A stretch of 5,677 bases of DNA from contig CALEIM010000193.1 in assembly GCA_937876395.1 (NCBI GenBank), forward strand, positions 1 through 5,677, given 5' to 3'. Source of the stretch: an uncultured Wenzhouxiangella sp. (GTDB lineage Bacteria; Pseudomonadota; Gammaproteobacteria; Xanthomonadales; Wenzhouxiangellaceae). The notes below the pieces were generated by a model that searched no databases, had not been told where the DNA came from, and saw only the letters and a list, made by a program, of their open reading frames with translations. Shown piece by piece: positions 1-4,321 of this stretch. Both the position numbers and the translations under genes were made by a program. The first letter of the stretch is position 1, and each line of letters begins with the position of its first letter.

Positions 1-168
1 GGCGGGGTCGTACCCCTCGGCAGTCGGGATTACGGACCGGCCGAAGCCGCTGACGATCAGCACGCGGCCTTCAAGATGCCTCAGCCAGATACTGTTCATG
101 CCCAACAGGCCCTGTCCGACGTAGATTGGACAGCGTCCGCCGGCGTGGCCGAGCTCGGTAATCTTCAT
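1..168 (-). CDS. aroB: 3-dehydroquinate synthase, N-terminal fragment (cut by window edge)
   Basis: AroB converts the seven-carbon phosphate DAHP to 3-dehydroquinate in the cytoplasm, the second step of the shikimate pathway, using NAD and a divalent metal. Only the first 56 residues are here, so no catalytic residues can be checked. The visible start reads MKITELG, then CPIYVGQGLL at about 14-23 and GRVLIVS at about 34-40, which fits the family opening (short beta strand, 'YPI.IG.GLL', then a strand leading to the NAD site). The ATG overlaps the aroK stop as TGATG, so the two are probably translationally coupled; no clear Shine-Dalgarno sequence precedes it. Oddity: after VLIVS I expect a T/S-D/N-x-N/T type NAD-contact segment, but the sequence reads GFGRSVIPTAEG, which I cannot match in any of the three frames. 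The identification rests on the N-terminus plus the aroK neighbour. Confidence 0.8.
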   Translation of the reverse strand, partial: MKITELGHAGGRCPIYVGQGLLGMNSIWLRHLEGRVLIVSGFGRSVIPTAEGYDPA

Positions 169-722
169 CAGGCTTGCGGCTCGGTCCAGCAGGCCCGGAC
201 CTCACGTTCGACGCGCGCGGCCATGGCGCCCGGTGCCGTATCCAGCGAGTCGACGGTCACCTGGGCGCAGGCCGTATACAGCGGGTTGCGTGCGGCCGCC
301 ATCTGCGTCAGGCGCTCGCGGCGGTCAGGGGTTTGCAGCAACGGTCGCTGGCGATCGCGCTCCAGGCGTCTGAGCTGCTGGTCGACGCCGGTACGCAGAT
401 AGATTACCAGGCCGCGCTGCCGAAGCATTTGGCAGTTGGCCTGACGCAGAATGCTGCCACCTCCGGTGGCCAGGACCACGCCCCGGCGCTGGCTGAGCTC
501 GTCGAGCAGCTCGCTCTCGCGCTGGCGAAAACCGATTTCGCCTTCGATCTCGAAAATCACGGCCACCTCAACCCCGCAGCGCTGCTGCAGTTCCTGATCA
601 AGGTCGAGAAAATCCAGATCAAGCCGCCGTGCGAGCTGGCGCCCGACGGTGGTCTTGCCCGAGCCCATCGGGCCAATCAGGAACAGGCGATCAAGCCGGC
701 GGCCCGGCTCGGAGCTGCTCAT
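168..722 (-). CDS. aroK: Shikimate kinase
   Basis: Shikimate kinase phosphorylates shikimate at the 3-hydroxyl with ATP, the fifth step of chorismate synthesis; it is a small soluble NMP-kinase-fold enzyme. With the start used here it has 184 residues, close to the usual 170-180. Visible motifs are the Walker A loop GPMGSGKTT (17-25), the DLDQE segment with the Mg/shikimate aspartates (40-44), FRQRE (65-69), the shikimate-binding ATGGGS (85-90), the lid segment RQRPLL with its arginine (124-129) and RNPLY (145-149). The frame stays open to an ATG at 785, but I chose the ATG at 722 because GGAAG lies about 4 bases upstream and family members begin only some 10-15 residues before the P-loop; an ATG at 737 is the other option. 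The gene overlaps aroB by TGATG and diverges from xrtH. There is no pilMNOPQ cluster upstream, unlike many gammaproteobacteria. Confidence 0.95.
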   Translation of the reverse strand: MSSSEPGRRLDRLFLIGPMGSGKTTVGRQLARRLDLDFLDLDQELQQRCGVEVAVIFEIEGEIGFRQRESELLDELSQRRGVVLATGGGSILRQANCQMLRQRGLVIYLRTGVDQQLRRLERDRQRPLLQTPDRRERLTQMAAARNPLYTACAQVTVDSLDTAPGAMAARVEREVRACWTEPQA

Positions 723-808
723 CCGGCTTCCAGACATACGGGTCGCCAGGCGCTGCTCGGCGCAATAACGGGGCTGATCATGCAAGTCGGCAGCAGGACA
801 AATGAACG

Positions 809-837
809 AATATCAATGCTATCACGCCCGGCTGCAA
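809..837 (-). promoter_or_regulatory. Possible sigma-70-type promoter for aroK-aroB
   Basis: On the minus strand a TTGCAG (832-837) is followed after 17 bases by GATATT (809-814). Each half is only a partial match to TTGACA and TATAAT (3 of 6 and 4 of 6). The position would give a leader of about 80 bases before the aroK ATG at 722. Consensus matches this weak occur by chance, so this is a candidate only. Confidence 0.22.
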
Positions 838-868
838 TCAGAGGACTGGTGGCTAATACCGATATTTG

Positions 869-900
869 GCAGGTGCCGGTTTTGGTACCATTGCTTTTTT
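869..900 (+). terminator. Terminator-like hairpin with T6 tract in the xrtH leader
   Basis: On the plus strand GCAGGTGCC (869-877) pairs with GGTACC-at-TGC (884-894): six pairs including one G-T wobble, a two-base bulge (890-891), then three more pairs. The loop is GGTTTT (878-883), and TTTTTT (895-900) follows directly. This is the shape of an intrinsic terminator in the plus direction; read from the minus strand there is no T run after the stem. No plus-strand gene ends upstream in the window, and the hairpin lies 27 bases before the xrtH ATG. It would therefore act on an xrtH leader transcript (attenuation) or insulate xrtH from stray transcription. Function is inferred from shape alone. 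Confidence 0.45.
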
Positions 901-926
901 ATGGCAACGGCTTGCCCCGGGCAATT

Positions 927-1466
927 ATGCTGCGTTTTTCAATTTTGTTCATCATCCTGCTGCTTGGCCTGTTCACGGTTGAGGTGCTGCAGCCGGTCCA
1001 GACTCATGTCATATTGCCGTTCACGGCCGGCATCGCCAAGGTCAGCGTGTTTTTTATCGAGCTGTTTGACAGTGGCGTGTCTTCGGCGGGCAAGGTCATC
1101 ATGGATATCGAATCCGGCTTTGCGGTCAGCATTGAGCCGGGCTGCAACGGCGTTGAGGCCCTTATTATTCTATTTGCCGCCATCTTCGCCTTTCCAGCCT
1201 CGCTCAAGCACAAGCTGGTCGGCTTTGCCATTGGCTTTGTCGCCATTCAGGCGCTCAATCTGGTGCGCATTATCAGTCTGTTCTATCTGGGTCAGTGGAA
1301 CATGGTCTGGTTCGAGTGGTTCCATCTGTATCTGTGGCAGGCGCTGATCATTCTCGATGCCCTCGTTGTCTGGCTGATCTGGCTGCGCAAACTGCCGCCA
1401 GACAATGTGGGCGGCCCTGGTAGCGGTCCCGACAATGACAATTCGGCGTCGCTGGCTGCAACGTGA
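927..1466 (+). CDS. xrtH: Exosortase H (XrtH), membrane C-terminal sorting enzyme
   Basis: Exosortases are multi-pass inner-membrane enzymes thought to cleave or transfer exported proteins at a C-terminal sorting tag; the XrtH subfamily is associated with IPTLxxWG-CTERM-type tags. This 179-residue protein is much shorter than classical EpsH/XrtA enzymes (about 280 or more), as usual for XrtH. The presumed catalytic triad is visible: Cys73 in EPGCNGVEA, Arg114 in LNLVRIISLFYLG and His133 in WFHLYLWQAL. About five hydrophobic segments can be placed near 4-24, 28-48, 75-91, 97-121 and 135-153. The C-terminus is a soluble Gly/Pro/Asp/Asn tail. The frame is open far upstream, antisense to aroK, but homology begins at MLRFSILF, so I use the ATG at 927; no good Shine-Dalgarno precedes it and an in-frame TTG at 912 is an alternative. 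pdxH follows after 58 bases without an evident terminator. No tagged substrate gene is nearby. Confidence 0.88.
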   Translation: MLRFSILFIILLLGLFTVEVLQPVQTHVILPFTAGIAKVSVFFIELFDSGVSSAGKVIMDIESGFAVSIEPGCNGVEALIILFAAIFAFPASLKHKLVGFAIGFVAIQALNLVRIISLFYLGQWNMVWFEWFHLYLWQALIILDALVVWLIWLRKLPPDNVGGPGSGPDNDNSASLAAT

Positions 1467-1512
1467 ACCCGTTGTTGACGGCCGCCTGCCATCAGTCCAG
1501 CTGCACCGGTCT

Positions 1513-1518
1513 GGGGAT
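1513..1518 (+). promoter_or_regulatory. Ribosome binding site that fixes the pdxH start
   Basis: GGGGAT lies 6-7 bases before the ATG at 1525. The frame is open back to an ATG at 1405 inside xrtH, but that upstream stretch has no family similarity. This site supports the ATG at 1525. Confidence 0.6.
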
Positions 1519-1524
1519 CTCCAT

Positions 1525-2121
1525 ATGAGCGAACTGGTCGCCATGACCGACGACATCCTGGCCCGTTTCCGGGCCGGTTTCGCGCGTGCTGAAGCGGCCA
1601 GGGTTCCCGAGCCCACGGCCATGACCCTGGCGACCGTCGATGAGCGCGCCCGACCGGTCGCCCGCACCGTATTGCTCAAGGACGTGGACCGGCGCGGCTT
1701 CGTTTTTTACACCAACCTGGAGTCGCGCAAGGGCCGTAACCTGCTCGCCGGATCCGACGTTTCGCTGGTGTTCTGGTGGCGTGAGAACGAGGAGCAGGTA
1801 CTGATCGACGGCCGTGCCGAAGCGCTCAGTGCCGCCGAGTCGGACGTCTATTTCTCGACCCGTCCGCGCGGCAGCCAGATCGGGGCCTGGGCGTCAAGGC
1901 AGTCGCGTCCCATGGCCAGCCGCGAGGAATTTCTTGATCGCTTGAAGCACTTTGAAAGCCGTTTCGAGGGTCGTCAGGTACCGCGCCCGGAGCACTGGGC
2001 CGGCTGGCGCGTGCGGCCGGATCGGGTGGAGTTCTGGTACGGTCGGCCGTTTCGCCACCATGAGCGGATCTGCTACGAGCTGTTGGACGGCGAGTGGCAG
2101 CACAGCCTGCTCTATCCCTGA
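1525..2121 (+). CDS. pdxH: Pyridoxamine/pyridoxine 5'-phosphate oxidase
   Basis: PdxH is a soluble FMN-dependent homodimer that oxidises pyridoxine or pyridoxamine 5'-phosphate with O2 to pyridoxal 5'-phosphate, the last step of de novo synthesis and of salvage. The 198-residue product aligns along its length with E. coli PdxH (218), being shorter at the N-terminus. Recognisable blocks are the FMN-binding RTVLLKDVDRRGFVFYTN (47-64) and SRKGRNL (67-73), the substrate/FMN region YFSTRPRGSQIGAWAS (109-124), QVPRP..WAGWRV (151-163) and VEFWYGRPFRHHER (168-181). The last block keeps the R-x-H pair that contacts the cofactor and substrate phosphate in E. coli (Arg197 and His199). The usual C-terminal RLAP is replaced by SLLYP, a small deviation. 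It may be co-transcribed with xrtH (58-base gap) and converges on trmH with only 12 bases between the stops. Confidence 0.95.
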   Translation: MSELVAMTDDILARFRAGFARAEAARVPEPTAMTLATVDERARPVARTVLLKDVDRRGFVFYTNLESRKGRNLLAGSDVSLVFWWRENEEQVLIDGRAEALSAAESDVYFSTRPRGSQIGAWASRQSRPMASREEFLDRLKHFESRFEGRQVPRPEHWAGWRVRPDRVEFWYGRPFRHHERICYELLDGEWQHSLLYP

Positions 2122-2133
2122 ACCGAACTCGGC

Positions 2134-2751
2134 TTACTCCGGGTCGACCGTCGGCGGCCGTTTCCGGCGGTCCAGATCGCGCTGGATCCAGGTTTCGGCC
2201 AGACCTTTCCACGGCTCGGTGTCGAGCGAGCGCGGCGTGTACAGGCCAGCGGCCTGGCGCTGACGCTGGGCTTCGTAGAGGATCAGGGCGGCCGCGACCG
2301 AAACATTCAGGCTGTGGGTCATGCCGAGCATGGGGATGATGACTTCGGCGTCGCACTCAGCCCGCGCTTCTTCACTGACGCCGAATTTTTCAGTGCCCAG
2401 CACGATTGCGGTCGGCTGTGTGTAGTCGGGCTGTCGGAAGTCCACGGCCCGGTCGGAAAAATGCGCCGCATACAGCGAGAAACCTTTTGCTTTCAGCTCT
2501 CGAAGTCCGGTTGCCGCGTCGTGGTGACGATGCAGGCCAACCCAGCGCTGCGCACCCTGGGCGGTATGGTTGAGCGGAGGAATGCCGCCAGTCGGCGGCA
2601 CGGCGTGAGCCTCCATCGCGCCGACGGCATCGCAGCTGCGTAAAATGGCGGCGACGTTGTGCGCCTTGTGCACGCGCTCAAGGAAAACGGTCAGATCGGG
2701 CTGGCGTCGGGAGGCGATCTGCTCGATGCGGGCTTTGCGTTCAGGAGTCAT
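2134..2751 (-). CDS. trmH: tRNA (guanosine(18)-2'-O)-methyltransferase
   Basis: TrmH methylates the ribose of G18 in the tRNA D-loop using S-adenosylmethionine; it is a dimeric SPOUT-fold (deep trefoil knot) enzyme. This 205-residue protein closely follows E. coli TrmH: RRQPDLTV (15-22), VHKAHNVAAILRSCDAVG (27-44) with the catalytic arginine at 38, SDRAVDFRQPDYTQPT (99-114), the motif 2 loop LGTEKFG (118-124), and the knot-forming motif 3 IIPMLGMTHSLNVSVA (138-153) followed by ALILYEAQRQRQ. It is about 24 residues shorter than the E. coli protein at the C-terminus, where the tail is basic. The frame is open upstream to 2952, antisense to the next gene. I start at the ATG at 2751 because MTPERKARI matches the E. 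coli N-terminus; no clear Shine-Dalgarno is present. It diverges from the TerB-like gene across 37 bases. Confidence 0.95.
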   Translation of the reverse strand: MTPERKARIEQIASRRQPDLTVFLERVHKAHNVAAILRSCDAVGAMEAHAVPPTGGIPPLNHTAQGAQRWVGLHRHHDAATGLRELKAKGFSLYAAHFSDRAVDFRQPDYTQPTAIVLGTEKFGVSEEARAECDAEVIIPMLGMTHSLNVSVAAALILYEAQRQRQAAGLYTPRSLDTEPWKGLAETWIQRDLDRRKRPPTVDPE

Positions 2752-2762
2752 CGCGGTATGGT
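2735..2762 (+). promoter_or_regulatory. Possible promoter for the TerB-like gene
   Basis: TTGCGT (2735-2740), 16 bases, then TATGGT (2757-2762) matches the -35/-10 consensus at 3 of 6 and 4 of 6 positions. It would start transcription near 2769, giving a leader of about 20 bases, and it overlaps the 5' end of trmH. The gap is too short for the promoter to lie wholly between the genes, which makes such an overlap plausible. Weak evidence. Confidence 0.22.
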
Positions 2763-2768
2763 AACCGC
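2753..2768. repeat. Inverted repeat in the trmH/terB-like start region
   Basis: GCGGT (2753-2757) and ACCGC (2764-2768) form a perfect 5-base inverted repeat around a 6-base spacer, ATGGTA. It sits immediately before the trmH start codon and 20 bases before the TerB-like start. It could be an operator or an mRNA hairpin at either start, or chance in GC-rich DNA. Confidence 0.3.
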
Positions 2769-2777
2769 TGATCTGCG

Positions 2778-2806
2778 AAAATAGGCTGATGACTGATTGG
2801 TTTGAA
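2778..2806 (-). promoter_or_regulatory. Possible promoter for trmH
   Basis: On the minus strand TTCAAA (2801-2806), 17 bases, then TATTTT (2778-2783) each match the consensus at 4 of 6 positions with ideal spacing. Transcription would begin near 2770, about 20 bases before the trmH ATG. The -35 half lies inside the first codons of the divergent TerB-like gene. Candidate only. Confidence 0.28.
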
Positions 2807-3271
2807 CGGTTCCGATCCTGGATTGCGCCCAGCGAGGACCAGCCGACGGATCCGCAGGCTGCCGCGCGCGCGGCAGCCATCATCCTGCTTGAAATGGCAG
2901 CCACCGACGAACACCGCGATGAGGCCGAACTGGCCATCATCCACCGTGCCATGCGCGATGTGTTTGCTATCGGCGATCAAGAACTCAAGGAATTTCTGCG
3001 CGATGCCGAGACGCTGCGCCGTGAGGCCGTGTCGCTGCACGACTTTGTCCGTGATCTCAAGGCCCGCCTGGATCGTGGGCAGCGCGATGATCTGGTCGAA
3101 TGGCTGTGGCGAGTGGCCTGGGCTGACGGGCGGGTCGACCGCTACGAGGAGCAGCTACTGCGTCGCCTGGCCGATCTTCTCGGCGTACCGCACGCTGAGT
3201 TTATCCGCCGGAAGCATCGGGCCGCGCCGGCCGGATCGGGGAACTCTGATAAGTCCACTAACGCTCGGTAA
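2789..3271 (+). CDS. TerB-family (tellurite resistance B-like) protein
   Basis: This is a 160-residue soluble, mostly helical and highly charged protein of the TerB/DjlA-type helical domain family. The family shows a duplicated helical bundle whose two halves each carry an acidic putative metal-binding loop. Both are visible: LLEMAATDEHRDEAE (33-47) with D40 and D44, and WRVAWADGRVDRYEE (107-121) with D113 and D117, the latter followed by the typical LLRRLADLLGVP (123-134). There is no signal peptide, membrane segment or J domain. The C-terminal 20 residues are a polar Gly/Ser/Lys tail, probably disordered. The start ATG has only AGG three bases upstream, a poor ribosome site. It is not in a ter operon (no terZ, terC, terD or terE), so a tellurite role should not be assumed; many such single-domain proteins flank housekeeping genes with unknown function. 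Its stop overlaps the convergent DUF4426 gene. Confidence 0.82.
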   Translation: MTDWFERFRSWIAPSEDQPTDPQAAARAAAIILLEMAATDEHRDEAELAIIHRAMRDVFAIGDQELKEFLRDAETLRREAVSLHDFVRDLKARLDRGQRDDLVEWLWRVAWADGRVDRYEEQLLRRLADLLGVPHAEFIRRKHRAAPAGSGNSDKSTNAR

Positions 3272-3716
3272 AAAACTGCTGCCGGAATTCAAAGCTGTGC
3301 ATTGCTGAGTCATCACCCTCTGGGCGCACGTCGATGGTGAAGATCAGGGTTTCTTCGTTGCTGATGCGGAAGGTCCCGATGTAATAAACGGCGCCGTTGT
3401 CGGCGACTTCTTCCAAAGTGACGCTGCGTTGCTGTCCGCTCAGGTTGATCGCCCGAGCGCTGACTGCGGCGCGCACTGGCTCATCCAGCGTGTCGCTGTC
3501 GCTGGCCTTTTGCAGCACGGCAATATTGAGCAAAGCCCGACTGCCCGAGCGCTGAATACCGTAGGCGCTGGCCACAGCCGGCGGCAACAGGGCTGTGTTG
3601 AGCGTGTTGTAGTGCACGCGGTGTCTGCCGATGTCTTCAAATTGCTGGGCCGCGGTCGATTCGGCAGCAAGCAGGAACAAGGCAGCAATCCAGACCATGG
3701 GGAGTGAGCGCATCAT
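3258..3716 (-). CDS. DUF4426 family exported protein
   Basis: This is a 152-residue protein of unknown function with a clear signal peptide: MMRSLPM, a hydrophobic core VWIAALFLLAA (8-18), and a likely cleavage after TAA near 23 (ESTAA-QQ). It has no cysteine, so it is not a lipoprotein; a periplasmic location is likely. The mature part has the family hallmark YNTLNTALLPPAVASAYGI (36-54), then ALLNIAV (61-67) and a beta-rich second half ending in EFRQQFF, consistent with a small immunoglobulin-like beta fold (fold is inference). The start is the first of two adjacent ATG codons, chosen because AAGGTG lies 7 bases upstream; a preceding in-frame TTG at 3719 is less likely. It is the last gene after yggS-proC-yggT, about 65 bases downstream of yggT. 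In pseudomonads a DUF4426 gene follows metX-metW, which are absent here. Confidence 0.85.
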   Translation of the reverse strand: MMRSLPMVWIAALFLLAAESTAAQQFEDIGRHRVHYNTLNTALLPPAVASAYGIQRSGSRALLNIAVLQKASDSDTLDEPVRAAVSARAINLSGQQRSVTLEEVADNGAVYYIGTFRISNEETLIFTIDVRPEGDDSAMHSFEFRQQFFTER

Positions 3717-3723
3717 CAAAGTT

Positions 3724-3730
3724 CACCTTT
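3724..3730 (-). promoter_or_regulatory. Ribosome binding site of the DUF4426 gene
   Basis: Read on the minus strand, AAAGGTG ends 7 bases before the ATG at 3716. It is one of the better Shine-Dalgarno sequences in the window and decides the start over the upstream TTG, which it would place too close. Confidence 0.6.
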
Positions 3731-3748
3731 ATCCAGTAGCTGGCTTCG

Positions 3749-3777
3749 ATGCTACGCTTACGAGCCCGGCTCGGCAA
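3749..3777 (-). promoter_or_regulatory. Possible separate promoter for the DUF4426 gene
   Basis: In the yggT-DUF4426 gap the minus strand carries TTGCCG (3772-3777), exactly 17 bases, then TAGCAT (3749-3754), each matching the consensus at 4 of 6 positions. Initiation near 3742 would leave a leader of about 25 bases containing the strong ribosome site. The spacer holds the 13-base dyad at 3761-3773, a place where a regulator could bind. It suggests the gene can be expressed apart from yggT, but it is not proof. Confidence 0.3.
3761..3773. repeat. Perfect dyad in the yggT-DUF4426 intergenic region
   Basis: CGAGC-CCG-GCTCG is a perfect 5+5 inverted repeat with a 3-base centre. Outer bases 3757-3759 (CTT) and 3776-3778 (AAG) can extend the stem past a small internal mismatch. 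No T run follows in the minus direction, so it is not a standard intrinsic terminator. It may be an operator, a Rho-assisted stop or a transcript-stabilising hairpin after yggT. Confidence 0.4.
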
Positions 3778-3781
3778 GCGC

Positions 3782-4321
3782 TCACACCCCCAGCAGGATG
3801 ATCAGAAACTGAACTACGATCAGGGCGACGAGTGGGGAGAGGTCAAGGCCGCCCAGGCTGGGCAGTATGCGCCGGATCGGGGCCAGGACCGGCTCGGTCA
3901 ACTGGTAAATCAGCGGCACGATGGGATGGCGGAAGCCCTGACCTACCCAAGACAGGATCACGCTGGCGATGATCAGCACCAGATACAGCACCAGCAGCAT
4001 GCGCACCAGACGTAAGACGGCCAGCAGAGCGAGCGCCGGCAGGGACAGTGACCAGCCGCCGATGACGACCAGCAGCAGCAACAGCACCACTTCAAGTACG
4101 TACAGCCAGATCAGTCCGGCCAGGCTGACCGAACCCACATTGGGCACCAGGCGGGTCAGCGGCTTGACCAGCGGATCGGTGATCTTGATCAGCGCCTGGC
4201 AGACCGGGTTGTAGTAGTCGGCGCGCAGCGCTTCGAGCAAAATGCGCAGCATCAGCGCTACCAGGTAGAGGTGAAATGCTGTTTCGACCAGAAAGGTCAA
4301 CGCCTGGTTGGCCTGTCCCAT
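3782..4321 (-). CDS. yggT: YggT family integral membrane protein
   Basis: This 179-residue inner-membrane protein is close in length to E. coli YggT (188). The family is widespread and has been linked to osmotic or ion stress tolerance and, in other lineages, to membrane organisation; no enzymatic activity can be read from the sequence. It shows the family's internal duplication: hydrophobic segments around 8-30 and 66-88 flank NPVCQALIKITDPLVKPLTR (38-57), and segments around 97-125 and 162-178 flank HPIVPLIYQLTEPVLAPIRR (132-151). The repeated core is P-x(9-10)-T-[DE]-P-[LV]-x-x-P-[IL]-x-R. The ATG overlaps the proC stop as TGATG, and GGAG within the end of proC (4329-4332) sits 7 bases upstream, so translation is coupled but has its own ribosome site. 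Confidence 0.93.
   Translation of the reverse strand: MGQANQALTFLVETAFHLYLVALMLRILLEALRADYYNPVCQALIKITDPLVKPLTRLVPNVGSVSLAGLIWLYVLEVVLLLLLVVIGGWSLSLPALALLAVLRLVRMLLVLYLVLIIASVILSWVGQGFRHPIVPLIYQLTEPVLAPIRRILPSLGGLDLSPLVALIVVQFLIILLGV

Noticed and set aside
174..926. Long plus-strand open frame running antisense through aroK and in frame into xrtH, as if XrtH had a 250-residue N-terminal extension.
   Set aside because: The opposite strand encodes a complete shikimate kinase with all its motifs. The upstream part shows no domain, and exosortase similarity begins at the ATG at 927.
802..926. Possible aromatic-rich leader peptide (ATG at 802 preceded by AGGA, with tandem Trp codons and many Phe/Tyr codons before the T6 hairpin), tempting beside shikimate genes.
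   Set aside because: The frame has no stop until about 1347, overlapping xrtH out of frame, whereas attenuation leader peptides end near the hairpin. It also faces xrtH rather than aroKB, and the aromatic codons may simply reflect the T-rich DNA.
1405..1524. Upstream ATG for pdxH inside xrtH.
   Set aside because: The added 40 residues are not family-like, and a good ribosome site precedes the ATG at 1525.
1170..1679. Minus-strand open frame of about 169 codons across the xrtH/pdxH junction.
   Set aside because: It is a shadow frame over two well-identified genes, with an arginine/serine-rich product typical of antisense frames in GC-rich DNA.
1826..2356. Minus-strand open frame across the pdxH/trmH junction.
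   Set aside because: It is out of frame with both genes, has Arg/Pro-rich composition and shows no domain.
2752..2952. N-terminal extension of TrmH to an ATG at 2952.
   Set aside because: The extra 67 residues are antisense to the TerB-like gene and do not resemble TrmH; the ATG at 2751 matches the E. coli start.
3733..3743. Short hairpin CCAG-TAG-CTGG in the yggT-DUF4426 gap.
   Set aside because: A 4-base stem with a 3-base loop is within chance expectation and has no T run, so I do not call it a terminator.
4066..4090. CAG-rich run that looks like a trinucleotide repeat.
   Set aside because: Read in the yggT frame it encodes a leucine run in a membrane helix; it is coding composition, not a separate repeat element.
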